64,000 nt of DNA, taken from the NCBI RefSeq assembly GCF_030052815.1, contig NC_079498.1, positions 92,825,060 to 92,889,059 of the forward strand, read 5' to 3'. Below are positions 23,481 through 35,236 of this stretch, piece after piece. The notes under the pieces were generated by a model. That model ran no database searches. It saw only the letters and a list, made by a program, of their open reading frames with translations, and was not told where the DNA came from. Both the position numbers and the translations under genes were made by a program. The stretch comes from Hevea brasiliensis. Lineage: Eukaryota; Streptophyta; Magnoliopsida; Malpighiales; Euphorbiaceae. Each line of letters opens with the position of its first letter. Positions within the stretch are counted from its first letter, which is position 1.

Positions 23481-24577
23481 GAGCCTGTCTAAATTGACTG
23501 GTTCTTAAAATTCATTCCCATTCAGGTCTGATATTCTTACTGTTGCAAGATCTTTTTGACTATGTATGGACCATCCTAGCTTGGGTTAAACTTTTCTCTT
23601 AAATCAAAAGGGATGGGCCGAGCTTGTTTCAAAACCATGTCTCCCTCTTTGATCTTTCTTGGCTCACCTTCTTATTAAAGGCTCTAGCTATCTTCCTCTG
23701 ATAAGCCTGCATATGATACAAGGCTCACATCTTCTTTTCATCAATCAAAGCTAGTTCTTCACATATCTTCTAGGCCCACTCATTTTCTAGGATCTTAACT
23801 TCTAACATTACTCTTAAGGATTTGATCTCTTGTTTAATGGATAGCACTACTTTAGTCCCATACACTAAAGAGAATGGGGTTGCCCTCATGGATATCCTTG
23901 TAGTACTACAATAATCTTAAAGAACATAAAGGAGTTTTTCAAGCCAATCCTTATATGTTTTGAACATTTTTTTTCCAACTAGAACCTTTCCATTCATATG
24001 GGGACCACACATTCCTGCATATACTTCTTTCATTAGTTGCTCAGCCTATTTTTCTATCACACATAAGAGTTCGTAGAATTGCCCCCCAGCTAAAGTAAGT
24101 TGGGTGGCTAATCTATGAATTATTGCTCTATCTCTTTTGAAGGCTTATTGCGAGTATTCTCTCACTTCCAAAGACCTCCTTATGTCTTCATATCATTTTC
24201 CTTCTCCCACTAGGTCCACATGTGCTACTATTAATCCTTCATAGCATGAAATTTTACTCCCCATTAGGATAACTAGCTAAGTCAACTTTTGATCATTCTT
24301 TTCCTATGGGGACACTAGCTTGGCTTGGGAATCAACCATCTAATTTTAAGCTCGAGGCATGTGCTTCTTGGTACTTTGTTAACAAGGCTATAAATTTATC
24401 TCTTTCTTCTTGGGTTAAATCTTCAGCTAACTTAATGTCTCTAGGATTATTTGGTGTACCCAAATTAATAGAGATCGATTTTGATGCATTAATAGAAACT
24501 GATTCTAAATGATTATGAATGCCATGCATATGCCTATTAGAATAAACATCAAATAAGTAAGCAAAAGGACTAGTCAT
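23481..24577 (-). pseudogene. Tat-1 pol remnants: RT linker, RNase H/integrase junction, integrase C-terminus
   Basis: Reading the minus strand from 24577, first comes the linker before reverse transcriptase (INLGTPNNPRDIKL, then LTQEERDKFIALLTKYQ). After a short break at about 24300-24330 the RNase H/integrase junction follows (AHVDLVGEGK, REYSQ, ATQLTLAGGQFYE, AEQLMKEVYAGMCGPHMNG). Almost at once the end of the integrase follows (RATPFSLVYGTKVVL, AFNKKVSQ, LGWSIHSQKDLATVRISDLNGNEF). The order and wording fit Tat/Ogre pol. The RT palm and fingers, the rest of RNase H and the integrase DDE core are absent, and several stops are present. The joins are deletion junctions, not introns. Confidence 0.75.
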
Positions 24578-26622
24578 ATTAGTAATTTTTGCCTCAAAAT
24601 CTTCATTAAATACATCAGAAATGAAAACATCAGTATCACTACTATAAGCATTGCAAAAGACAGACTCAAACTTAGGTGCTTAGCTTTCATGTAGTCTTTA
24701 GATCAATGGTGCTGATTTTCTGCTTTAATTCTTTCACATGTGGTAATCCCTAATCATATGTCAAGGTAATTACCCCCTCTTTCAAGAACTTAGGAGGCTT
24801 TGGCTCTTCTTCCTCTTCTATTGACTCATAGCCCAACCATGACTCGTGATCTGCCCCTTCATCTCAAGAAAAGTCACCAGACCATCTATACTTTCTCCTA
24901 GGCCTATGCTAAGAAAACACTTCATCCCTTTCTTCATAGTAGCCGCTTTTAAATCCATCTAGTTTTTATAGATCCTAGCAACTTGAAAACTAGACATTGG
25001 TAGATCTGAACTATCTACTTGCAATGAACTACCTCCTCATTAGAATCGGTCTAGACATCCAAAGGACCCTCATCATAGCTAGAATTATGACAAATGTCAA
25101 TAACTATTATAGATTGAGGTTCATTGGGCTTTTGGATGGGTTGGATAGGTTCATTGGACTTTTGGATGAGTTGGATAAAGACAATAATTATGTTAGGGTT
25201 ATTTGGGTTGATGAAGATCATGTAGAGACCTAGTGTAGGTGGAAATTGTGGTTAGGCATGGGGCTAGTGTGGGTTTTTTTTTTTTATTGATTTTCTGGGT
25301 CAATTATCATTTTGGCATCAATTAGGTCTTAGATATTATGCTTAAGTTGGAAGCATTAGTCAGTGCCATGACCATGGGTTTAGTAGAACTGGCAATATTG
25401 GTTGATATCATAGCTAGGTGGGAGTGGATTTGGTGGTGGTCTGGGTGCTAAGAGCTGCAGGAGGCTTGAGCTTTAAGACGCTCGAAAACTATGGATAAAG
25501 GTTGGTTGAATTGGGAAAATCTCCTTGGGGTGCAAGACACAATTTGAACCTCAATAACTTTAATGCCACTTAATTGGCCTACCTCAGGGCCTCTTTCTAA
25601 AGTTGACCACAATTTTCTCTTCTAGCTCAAACATCTTGGCATTTAATATTTCATCAAGCATGGCTTTAGTTTCTTCCATCTTAAGTAGTGCAGGTGAAAT
25701 CCTTACTAGTCTCTTCCCTTTCCTAACCCAAGTAACCAGATTTGAAGTCTCTTTGGTGTGTTTTAAGGCTATGTTTGCTCAAAAAAATAGGATTTAAGGG
25801 TTAAACTAAGTATGCTATGTACATGAATCCAATGCATGAAAGGACCATTTTTTTCTTTTTTTTTTTTTCTTTTTTTGCCTTTACTTTTACAAAACCAAAA
25901 CTGAACCATACCAATACAATCAAAACTGAACCAAAACTAGACCATATAAACTGAACTAAAATCAGACCAAAGACTGAATCAAAACTGAAAAAAAATCTCC
26001 AAAACTGAATCTTTCCCCCCTTATACCTTCAACTCTCACGCGCAGGGTAAGAAAAAATTCTATCCTAGGCTATGGTACAGTGGACACACCAAAAGGGGGT
26101 AGTCTAGAACGATCTTTCCCTCACAAACAAAGGATTTATATCCTTAAAGTTTAACCATAAGTAAGCATCATCTTGCTTAACATAGGTTTTGAAATGGACT
26201 TGGGCCTATACACACATTGGGTTTATGCATAGGCCTAGGTTCATCTCAACTACCACTAGAACTTATGGTTTAAATAGTAAGGTTATAAATCCAGCATAAC
26301 AAAAATCTACGGGGTACTTAAAGTTGAAATCTATGGCTCATGGGCTTCATTAGGTGGAAAAAGGGTCAACCATGCAAAAGCTTGTCCATTAAGCACAACG
26401 ACTGGAGCTGTGGCTCTTTTATATACTCGAAGGTACGGGCATGGGATGCTAGCATTCACCAATTCGTCATAGCTCAAGTGAAACTATGGTTTCCTTGGCA
26501 AGTACTAGCGGAGCTAAAAAGGGTAAGAGTGATCCGTGTGATAGTGTAGTGCAATGCAAAAAGTTTAACAGAAGAATAATATTAGACTAATAGAAATATG
26601 TTGGAGTAACTATCCATTTAAT
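24578..26622 (-). pseudogene. Tat-1 gag and protease-region remnants
   Basis: Minus-strand fragments include a decayed zinc-knuckle-like segment at about 25320-25410 (QYCQFY, THGHGTD, CFQLKH then DLIDAK), which matches the place in Tat gag where a CxxC...H...C finger sits. An acidic spacer at about 24740-24840 contains EEEEEPKPPKFLKEGV. No protease DSG motif is convincing. Stops and frameshifts are frequent. The polypyrimidine runs near 25850 are not coding. Confidence 0.5.
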
Positions 26623-26639
26623 CCCCAATGGAGTCGCCA
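26623..26639 (-). other. Primer binding site of Tat-1
   Basis: The minus strand reads TGGCGACTCCATTGGGG, three bases inside the right LTR. The TGG start equals the complement of a tRNA CCA end. A PBS of this kind is used by Tat/Ogre elements, and from memory is assigned to an Arg tRNA. The Tat-2 site at 38911 is a diverged version. Confidence 0.75.
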
Positions 26640-26642
26640 AAC

Positions 26643-29600
26643 TGTAGGAGGGGGGCGTGAGGCGAAATATCATCCATTAGAATTATATAAAATGCACCAG
26701 GTAATGCCCAGGAAAGATGGTGGAGTCACAATGGTCTCACATAAGTACCACTTCCTTAAACAGTATTTCCTAGACATGCACTTCCTACAATCCTAATAGA
26801 ATCAAACCACTGGTAAGTACCATCTTCCCATAACACTACCATGGTACTAAGGATTTATGCCACTAAGGCATAGATAGACAGGAATTGCCACCCGGGTAAT
26901 AACCGGGACATATTCAGTGTTTCTTCCGAGGGTCATGGATGGCAACTTACTCCTTGTAGAGTTTTTACAACCATCATTACCATAGCCCATGTCTAGGTTT
27001 GGGATAGTAGGTACGTAAGGGGAAGGTGTTAGACACCCCTTACGCCTGGTCTAACCTCGTTAATTCGAGTGCTAGTTCTATACTAATGTTTCTAAAAGTC
27101 TTGTTTATTATTCCTTTATTAAACTTCATCCTAAAAAATGCAATTCTAATCCTACACACGCAAATAATTCACAAAAAGGTTATTGTTTATAAACAATTTT
27201 CATGCACAAATAATTCCTATCTATGGAGTTGCCAATTATTTAAATGATATTTATCAGATGACTAAAATTAATTTATTATTGAGAATTTAATTTACAAACA
27301 AATTTAATTTCAAATAACCCTACGTTTCTATTTAACGTAATTAATTAATTTTCACCAAGTTACCCTAAGGATAATTGAACTAAGTTAATTATGTACATGT
27401 GTAATTTATTCTAATATCACATAAGGCCTAAACAATCACAACCTAATAAAGATTTCTAACATGCAAATTTATTTTACAATTAACAAGTATTAAATTAAAT
27501 TTATTTTACATACCAATGTTAGTTTAATTTACAAACAAGATTAATTTTAATTTACAAAGTATTTATTTAAGTTAATTACATGCAAACGTTAATTAAATTA
27601 AAAACAAAGTTAATTTTAATTTACCAAATAAAAATCCTATTATTACTACAATTCATGCCAATGGATATTCTAGGAATTTAGGATTACTTGTTAGTAATTG
27701 CAGTTGCCATTGGGGCAAGATACCCTTAAAAAAGGGTATTCTCTTCTAGTATGGCAATGATATCCCTGGCTTACTCCCGTTTAGCTCTATATAAGCTCCA
27801 CGCAAATGCCCTCTTTAGTACTTACCTTAGGGCTACTTACAAATTTTGTTTGTAATAAAAAATAAAGAAACTAAAGAAAATAATAGAAATAAAGAAAATA
27901 AGAAAATATTAATAACAATTTACATTGGATTCTAACTCTAGTCTCCTAAAGGGTTAAGATTCCTAATTAGTTATAACTACCTAAGGGTCCACATCTTCTA
28001 ACATATTCCAAACACTTCATAATACTTCTTGAATTAAAAAAAGCATAGAAAAATAGATTAAATATCAATTGGAACTCAAGAAAATACAAGAACATGCATA
28101 AACATACAATTTCTAAATTCTGGCAGATTGACAATAGCAAGAAATTTAATTTTTGAAAAATAGTTAGACAAATCTAAAAATCATGAAAAAATTACAAAAG
28201 ATAGCTAAAACATCATACAACATCATAAAATTTATAAACCAAACAAAACCCTAGCCGAATGGTCTACAGAAATCATAACTTTTTCCAGTAACAAAATCAC
28301 ACTACTTTTTTGTAAAATTCATAACTCACAAACCATAACAGATATGAATGCAAAAATAATTGGAAAATATTCACAAGATTCCAAACTTAATTTTAAATAC
28401 CAGATTTACACAAAAATATTAAGAAACAAGGGAGATATGGACTCCACAAATCGGGTATCCTGTAAATCGGATTTTACTGGAACCCTAACCTCAAAAAGCC
28501 ATAACTTACAAAATGTTAAAGCTTTTTTAGTGATTATTGACTCTAAAATTAATATAATTTCGTGTAGAATATGAATATAATTTTTACAAATTTTTTACAG
28601 ATTCAGAAAATAATAAAAAATAATAAAAATATGAGAGACAGAAAACTGAACATGTGCAGAGTTGTGTATCCCTTCAAATTAAACATGATTACATGATCTA
28701 TATGATCATATAAAATAAATTGAAAACAAGGAATATAGAATTAAATATTACATGGCATAGATCTTGAAAAGAAAATAAAAGAACTAACCTTTAAGAAATA
28801 TCGCTAGAAAGAAAGAAGAATTAAAAGAATTTTGGCTATTCCTCTCTTTAATTTTTTTTTCCTTTTTTTATTTTTTTTTTGTCTTCTCCTCCTCCTCCTT
28901 TTTTCTTTTTTCTTTTTTCTTTTTTTTTTGTCAAAGGGGTATTTATAGGATTTTGGAGAGAGGTGTGATAGGGTTTGGAGTCCTAGGGTGATAAAGTTTA
29001 TATAACTTAAATAACTAGGATTGTAGAATTTGGGTAAGACAGAGATATGGATGAGGTGTTTCAACCAATAGGAAGAGAGGGGAAAGGGAATGCATCAATA
29101 GGAAGTGAGGAAGAGGTGTGGTAGGGTTTGAAGTCTTAGTGTGATAAGGTTCAGATAACTTAAACAACCGGGATTGAGGAATTTGGGTGAGACTAGGATA
29201 TAGGTGAGGTATTCCAACCAATAGGAAGAGAGGGAAAGAGGGTGGCACTAATAGGGAGTGAGAAAGAGAGTGGGGCCAAAGGGGGAGAGAGAGTTTGTAT
29301 AGGAGAGTAATAGAGAAAAAAATATTTTCTTATTTTAATTTTCAAAAAATAAATTAAATAGGTCCTATTTAAAATTCCTAACTAGGCTTTCTAAGGCCCA
29401 TAGGGCTCAATTAAACTCAATTAGGTCCATTTAAGAACTACCCATATTAAATTTAAACAAAACAAAATTTTATTTAAATTAAATTAGTTTCCCAAAAAAA
29501 CATATTAATTTTTTTTTTCAAGATCATGCCACAGAATTAATAATTTTGTTCTATGCCTCCAATTATATCTTACAGTCATATACTTTTTTCATCATCGAGT

Positions 29601-29654
29601 TCCTTACGGCTTCAATGCACATACTCATAATAAATCACAAAATAAGGGTCTACA
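26643..29654 (-). repeat. 5' LTR of Tat-1 (complete copy)
   Basis: 3012 bp with TGTAG...CTACA termini, nearly collinear with the left LTR. It retains about 1 kb lost from the left copy, including a T-rich and pyrimidine-rich stretch at 28840-28930. No supported gene lies inside. Confidence 0.88.
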
Positions 29655-29659
29655 TGGCA
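29655..29659. repeat. Target site duplication of Tat-1, right copy
   Basis: TGGCA immediately after the CTACA terminus, identical to 16192-16196. The surrounding copia sequence continues from here. Confidence 0.88.
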
Positions 29660-29899
29660 ACATAACAACTATTCTAAAGAATAGCCTACAAAGAGCCAAG
29701 AAGACTACAATACAAATTTACTAATTTCATTTGCATAGGACTTGTAAAACCATCATGGAGTCTATTCAAAGCAATAATAGAATTTTGGCAAATAACCTTC
29801 ATAGAATAATCAAGGAGAACAATCTCAATTAATGAGGAATGGTATTGTGATCATATGGCAGCCAAAAATAGGAAACCAATATTTTGTTCATGTGAACAT

Positions 29900-31470
29900 T
29901 AATGTGAACAATAAATCACAATCTCAAGCATCAAGGTTGTCAAGCATGCCTAATTCTCTCTTAATGAAATTAAACCTATCTTCACACAAAGGTTTTGTAA
30001 AGATATCAGCTAATTGGTGATGTGTATCAACAAATTCAAGAATAACATCATCGTTCAATACATGATCACATATAAAATGATGTCTAATGTCTATATGCTT
30101 GGTTCTAGAATGTTATATGGGGTTCTTAGTCAAATTGATTGCACTTATGTTATTACATTTAATAGGAATGTGATCAAGAGATACTTTGAAGTCTCTCAAT
30201 TGTTGCTTAATCCAAAGTATTTGGCTACAGCAAAGACCCGTAGCCACATATTCAGCTTCGGCCATGGAAAGTGCAACCGAGTTTTATTTCTTGCTACACC
30301 AAGAAACTAAAGAGTGTACTAGGAGTTAACAAGTACCTGAGGTACTCTTCCTATCAAGGATGCTTCCAGCAAAGTTGACGTCCGAGTTGGAACATAAATC
30401 AAAGGTTGCATTTCTAGGATACCATAGACCTAAATGCAATGTACTATTCAAGTATTTGAGAATACGTTTAACAGCATGCAAATGAGACTCTTTAGGACAT
30501 GATTGAAAACGTGCACATAAACATACAAAAAATATAATGTCCAGTCTACTAGTTGTGAGATACAAGAGACTACCAATCATACCTCTATAGAGCTTTTTAT
30601 TAACTGGTTTTCCATTTCCATCCTTATCAAGTTTGGTGTTTGTGCTCATTGGAGTTCTACTTGACTTGATATTCTGCATTCCAAACCTCTGGATCAATTC
30701 TTTGGTGTACATGGCTTGGTTGATGAAGGTGCCATCCTTAGCTTGCTTGATTTGAAGCCCAAGGAAGAACTTGAGTTCTCCCATCATACTCATCTCAAAC
30801 CCACTCTTCATGATATTAGCAAACTCTTCACACAAACACTCATTAGTAGCACCAAATATAATATCATTAACATATATTTGTACTATAAGGATGTCATTGA
30901 CATGATTTTTAACAAAAAGAGTTGTATCAACTTTTCCTTTTGAAAAACCATTTTGCAAAAGAAAGTTACTAAGCCTTTCATACCAAGCTCTAGGAGCTTG
31001 TTTCAAATCATACAAGGCTTCAGTCAATTTAAAAATATGGTTTGGAAACTCATGATTTTCAAAACCAGGAGGTTGCTCAACATATACCTCCTCATCAATA
31101 AAACCATTTAGAAAAGCACTTTTAACATCCATTTAGAAAAGCTTAAAATTTATGTATGATGCATATGCAAGTAAGATTCTAATGGCTTCTAATCTAGCTA
31201 TGGGGGCAAAGGTTTCATCATAGTCAATGCACTCCTCTTGGTTATAGTCTTTGGCTACCAACCTAGCTTTATTTCTAGTTATGTTTCCATCCTCATCTAA
31301 TTTGTCTCTAAACACCCATTTGGTGCCTATGGATGGATGGTCCTTTGGCCTAGGAACTAAGGTCCAAACCTTATTTCTTTCAAACAGATTGAGCTCCTCT
31401 TGCATTGCAAGTACCCAACTCTCATCATTAATAGCCTCACTCATACTCCTAGGTTCTATTTGAGAAATGA
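29900..31470 (-). pseudogene. Copia reverse transcriptase and RNase H
   Basis: The minus strand encodes the RT start (ESWVLAMQEELNLFERNKVW, GTKWVFRDKLDEDG), then after a TAA at 31133 the palm (MDVKSAFLNGFIDEEVYVEQ, LKQAPRAWYERL). The catalytic box reads YVND (codon 30866-30868 is AAT) instead of YVDD. Connection and RNase H follow (GELKFFLGLQIKQ, YRGMIGSLLYLT, LDRKSTSGTC, VALSMAEAEY) down to about 29900. The Asn in place of a metal-binding Asp should abolish polymerase activity. Both this change and the stop after NFKLF (CAA to TAA) are of the kind caused by cytosine deamination. The wording fits the SIRE/Maximus group of copia elements. Confidence 0.88.
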
Positions 31471-32735
31471 ATGTAAGTTTATTACATATATTTCTAAGAG
31501 AGAATCTAGTTGTTACCCCTTTAGATGTATCTCCAATGATTAGGTCTTTAGGATGATCCTTCTTGAATGTCCAATTTTTTGGTAGATCTTATTGAACTTC
31601 TTGATATGGAACCGGTTGACCTTATTGCTCTTGAAGCTCAACTTGATCAACTCCCAAGTCCTTCAAGGGATCTTCCATGTGTTGATATTGAATTCCACTA
31701 GATTGAGGATCTTCAAGAGTCAACTCATCAAGATTGCCTACAACATCATCATTACAAGAAATATCCTTTCTAGGACCAAAGGAGTTAGCTTCATCAAATA
31801 CAATATGCATTGACTCCTCAATAACGAAGGTTCTCTTATTGAAGACTCTATACGCTTTACTAGATGTAGAGTACCCCAAGAAGTTAACTTCATCAGTTTT
31901 GGAGCTAAATTTATCTAAATTATCTTTGGTATTCAAAATGAAGCATTTACAACCAAAAACTCTAAAATAACCTATTTTAGGTTTCTTGCCATTCCATAGC
32001 TCATAAGGGGTTTTCTTCAAAATAGATCTAATCAAAACTCTATTTGAAACATAACAAGCCGTATTAATGGCTTCCACCAAAAAATAAGTAGGTAAATTAT
32101 ATTCATTTAACATAGTCCTCCCCATATCTAAAAGAGTTCTATTTTTTCTTTCAACAACACTATTTTGTTAAGGAGTCCTAGGAGAAGAAAAATTGTGAGT
32201 GATCCCTAGTGAGTTACAAAACTTATTAAATTTTTCATTTTCAAATTCTCTACCATGATCACTCCTAATAGAAGAGATTTGAAAGCCCTTTTCATTTTGA
32301 ACCCTTTTTGAAAATCTCTCAAAAATATCAAAACATTCATCCTTATGAGCAAGGAATGAAACCCAAGTATACCTAGAATAGTCATCAACAATCACCAAGG
32401 CATAATATGCACCACCTAAGCTAGCTACTCTAGTAGGACCAAACAAATCCATATGCAACAATTGAAGTGGTCTAGAAGTAGATACCTTATGAATAAATTT
32501 AAAAGAGCCTTTGACTTGCTTACCCATTTAGCATGCATTACACACCTTATCCTTTTGAAACTGGATCTTTGGTAGCCCATCAACTAGCAGATCTTTGTTC
32601 AAGTTTGCAAGAAGGTCCATGCTAGCATGTGCAAGCCTTCTATGCCAAGTCCAACAGTCATCACTAATAGAAACAAAGCACTTGACATCTTTATAGACAC
32701 CATATTTTGGTCGACCCTCAAATGCAATGTTCTTT
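31471..32735 (-). pseudogene. Copia integrase and GAG-pre-integrase region
   Basis: Starting near 32735 the minus strand gives AFEGRPKYGVYKDVKC and WTWHRRLAHASMDLL, with zinc-site residues (H.. and CNAC). The integrase core follows with Asp in LLHMDLFGPT, Asp in ISSIRSDHGREFEN and Glu in VVERKNRTLLDMG, so the triad is present. The C-terminal part has YELWNGKKPKIGYFRVFGCK and NFLGYSTSSKAYRVFNKRT. In-frame TAA codons at 32528 and 32168 stand where this family has Gln (CAA to TAA). The region 31471-31620 is a degraded link to RT. The reading is lost above 32735, where Tat-2 related DNA begins. Confidence 0.86.
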
Positions 32736-33375
32736 TAAAATTGAAATTTCATTATGTTATCCATTCTCAACCGATGACTGGATCACAGGTCACTTTTCCG
32801 AACTCACCAATGGCTTGTCTTCGGAATAACTCGATCTCATGTTCAAGTTAGATTGCTTTTCGATCTCTTCGCCTTTATCCAATGTGTTCGGATCGATATT
32901 GGATCTCCAGACCATTCAACCTTACATGCTATTATTCTCCGATCTCTCTATGTTCAAATACCTCAAAATTCCAAATCTACATATAATGTTGTGATCAGGT
33001 ATCTTGCTCGAGTTGTCCAAACATTCCTCAAACAAAGCTAAGGTTTTATCCGATCTCTAAATAATTATTCTGACCCTAATAAGCTCAAGTCATTTTCAAA
33101 TCTTTACAATTCTACCAAAGCACTCTTCAAATGTTTTAAGGTTTCAGTCGATATTCGGTCACAACACTGACCGATCTCATGTTCACGTGTAATGGTTTTC
33201 CGATCTCTTGAAGTGGCTTGATGTTTTATGATTAATAACCGATCTCAGGTTTAATGTTCAATTGTATTCAATTGATTAAGTACTCATGCAATTTGGTTTG
33301 GATGTTTTCCGATCTCATCAAGAAAATTGAGCATGAAAAGACTTAGATTCATTTCAAAATATAAAAATATACTAG
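32736..33375. other. CGATCTC-rich non-coding DNA left of the antisense ORF
   Basis: The motif CCGATCTC or CGATCTC recurs at least eight times, mostly 30-80 bp apart. The inverse form (GAGATCGG) is common at 35.4-38.4 kb, so this stretch belongs with the Tat-2 material. No gene is seen. Confidence 0.45.
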
Positions 33376-35236
33376 TCATTTAGCATGAGGGTCTCCCCTA
33401 ACCTGCTCTCCAGGTACATTTTCAGTTCTGTCATTCTCTCTCTCTTTCTCAGGCTCCTCCTCACTGTCTGCCTCAGCTCTTGGGATGAGGTCCACCATCC
33501 AGGAGAAGTCTTCCTCAGGATGGCGCTCCGGGAGCTCGGCCAGAAGATTGCTATGTGCATTCACATAAGCACCAGTCTCTCTCGCCAGAGCCTCTTCTTC
33601 TTTTGCCTTGATCTCTTCGGTAAGTCGAGAGACATCGGCAGATTAGCAAGCCTGAGCATCTTTAAGTTCCCACTCCAGTACAACTATCCTTTCCTTATGA
33701 GATTTTGCCTGACCTTCTATCTTGGCGATTTAGTCTTGGGCAATGGAGAGTTAAGCCTTGGCAGAAGATGCATCCTGGACTGCTTTCAAAATCTCCTGTC
33801 TCGAGAGATGAGCCTTTTCTCTAATCAAATGCTAGTTCGAAATAGCCTCCAAACCTAGGCTCATCATCTGAGCCAGGAGTTCATCGATGCTATCTTGGGC
33901 CAATCTATGCCGATCTTCTTGAAAACAGATGGTAGCACCCAGGACGTTTGCTAGGTCAGGATTACCTCGAACAGAATGGTTCCTTTTAAGAGAATGGATA
34001 AGGACCTGAGCACCTCAAAAAAGAGTCCTTATGGCTGATCGGGAAGGCCCCCTTTCTGCACTTGAAGAGACCAACGGAGGTGGAGGTTCGGCCTATTGAG
34101 GTGGAGAAAGAACCACTTCTACCTCTGAGACTGGCTACTCTAGAGGTCAGAACGGAGAGCTCGGTATTTCTGTCGAGTCTTGCCTCGGTGTTTAAGAGGC
34201 AGTAGCTACAGCAACCTTCATCTCCTGCATTTTTTGGGCAAGCTCCCTTTTTCGCTTGTGGCTCTCCTTTGCACTCTTGCCTCTCACCTTACTTGCACAG
34301 AGAACAAGTTAGTGAGATCACCAAAGTTCGTAGACTGAAGATTTATATTATAATGATCCCGTAGCTAAGGTCAGAGAGTTGCAGCTCATAGTCCTCACGG
34401 GCGATCACTTGCATCAACCACCATTTCAGTTCGGACATAACCGCGTCCAGACATGAGCACTTATGAGTGGCCGCCTGATCCTTCAACTCCTTCACCATGG
34501 TGTCCTCATCTTTATTTAGGGTGATCTTCTTTAGAACTGAAGGAACCAAATACTGCCAATTATGCGGGATGCCTTTAAAGCCATTCGGGTCCTTGCTCCT
34601 CAATATGAAAAATCGATCTTTCCAATTCTTCAACGAAGAAGGGAGATTAGTGAATAGCCCGCAGTTCAGTTTGGCTTGGAAAAACCAATATTCATCGTCC
34701 TTCCGCTGAGCAAGCCAATGCAACTCGGCAAAAACCATTACCGTAGGCTCGAGCTTTTTAGCTCGACATAAACCTCTGAAAGCCACCAGAGTCCGCCAAG
34801 AGTTCGGATGCACCTGGGCTACAAAGACATGATGGAACTTCAGAACAGCTCTATAGAATTCGTTCAGGGGAAACCAAAGCCAGGCTTTCAATTATTCCTC
34901 ATATACTATGATCAGGTCAGTTTCTTCAAAGAAATGATCTGCTCGGAGATCGCCATGACATCTGATAAGTTCGAAGGAGTCAGTCGAAAGGTTGTACTCT
35001 TGGCTAATAGACTGGAGATCGGTCTTATAAAGAACCGATGGCAATTCGTCCACGGGTAAGTTCTTTTTCCTTAAAGACGATGCTTCGTTTGACTTGGTAG
35101 ATCGACCATGGACCGGGACAGTAGTTGTAGAAGGTTTAGATTGCTCACTCGGTCTGGAAACTGCACCTTCATCCAATGTCCACGAGTTGTGAACAGAAGG
35201 AGGACTGGCAGCTCTCTGACCATCGGTACCACTCAT
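33376..35236 (-). pseudogene. Antisense ORF of Tat-2, putative gypsy-type transposon domain (PF04195-like), with coiled coil
   Basis: From ATG 35236 the minus strand encodes a Ser/Thr-rich start, then LPSVLYKTDLQSISQEYNLS, and after a stop at 34892 the conserved core (FHHVFVAQVHPNSWRTLVAF, EPTVMVFAELHWLAQRKDD, FFQAKLNCGLFTNLPSSLKN). This resembles the domain named Transposase_28 or putative gypsy type transposon. After a break near 34300-34343 (GTAAGG suggests a splice donor) come a basic stretch KRKRELAQKMQEMK, a long predicted helix (SRLTEEIKAKEEEALARETG) and an acidic end HPEEDFSWMVDL to 33376. Such antisense extra ORFs are known from Tat-lineage elements; their role is unknown. Several stops make this copy non-functional as it stands. 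Confidence 0.66.

Larger units (their letters stand above)
16197..29654 (-). mobile_element. Tat/Ogre-like Ty3/gypsy element Tat-1, LTR-complete but pol-deleted
   Basis: Both LTRs start TGTAG and end CTACA on the plus strand and are highly similar. The whole is flanked by TGGCA. A PBS (26623-26639) next to the right LTR and a polypurine tract (21770-21785) next to the left one set the minus orientation. Removing a solo-LTR insertion (17298-20889 plus its duplicated 5 bp) leaves about 9.9 kb. The internal 4.9 kb keeps gag and protease remnants, the linker before RT, the RNase H/integrase junction and the integrase C-terminus. RT, most of RNase H and the integrase core are missing, so this copy depended on another element for transposition or lost the parts later. 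Confidence 0.85.
14133..32735 (-). mobile_element. SIRE/Maximus-like Ty1/copia retrotransposon (level 2), itself split by later insertions
   Basis: The 3' LTR (14133-15528), polypurine tract and 3' internal sequence (15529-16196) are separated by the Tat-1 insertion from the pol remnants (29655-32735). The copia order integrase then RT then RNase H is seen on the minus strand. The LTR begins TGTTGGACCTAG on that strand and the tract is AAAAAGGGGGAGAT, both typical of the SIRE group. The copia reading stops near 32735, where Tat-2 material begins. Gag, protease and the 5' LTR are not in the window and may lie beyond 64000. Confidence 0.75.

Noticed and set aside
33385..33858. 157-codon plus-strand frame as a gene
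   Set aside because: It is antisense to the better supported minus-strand cargo ORF, whose motifs continue in the opposite frame. No known domain is visible.
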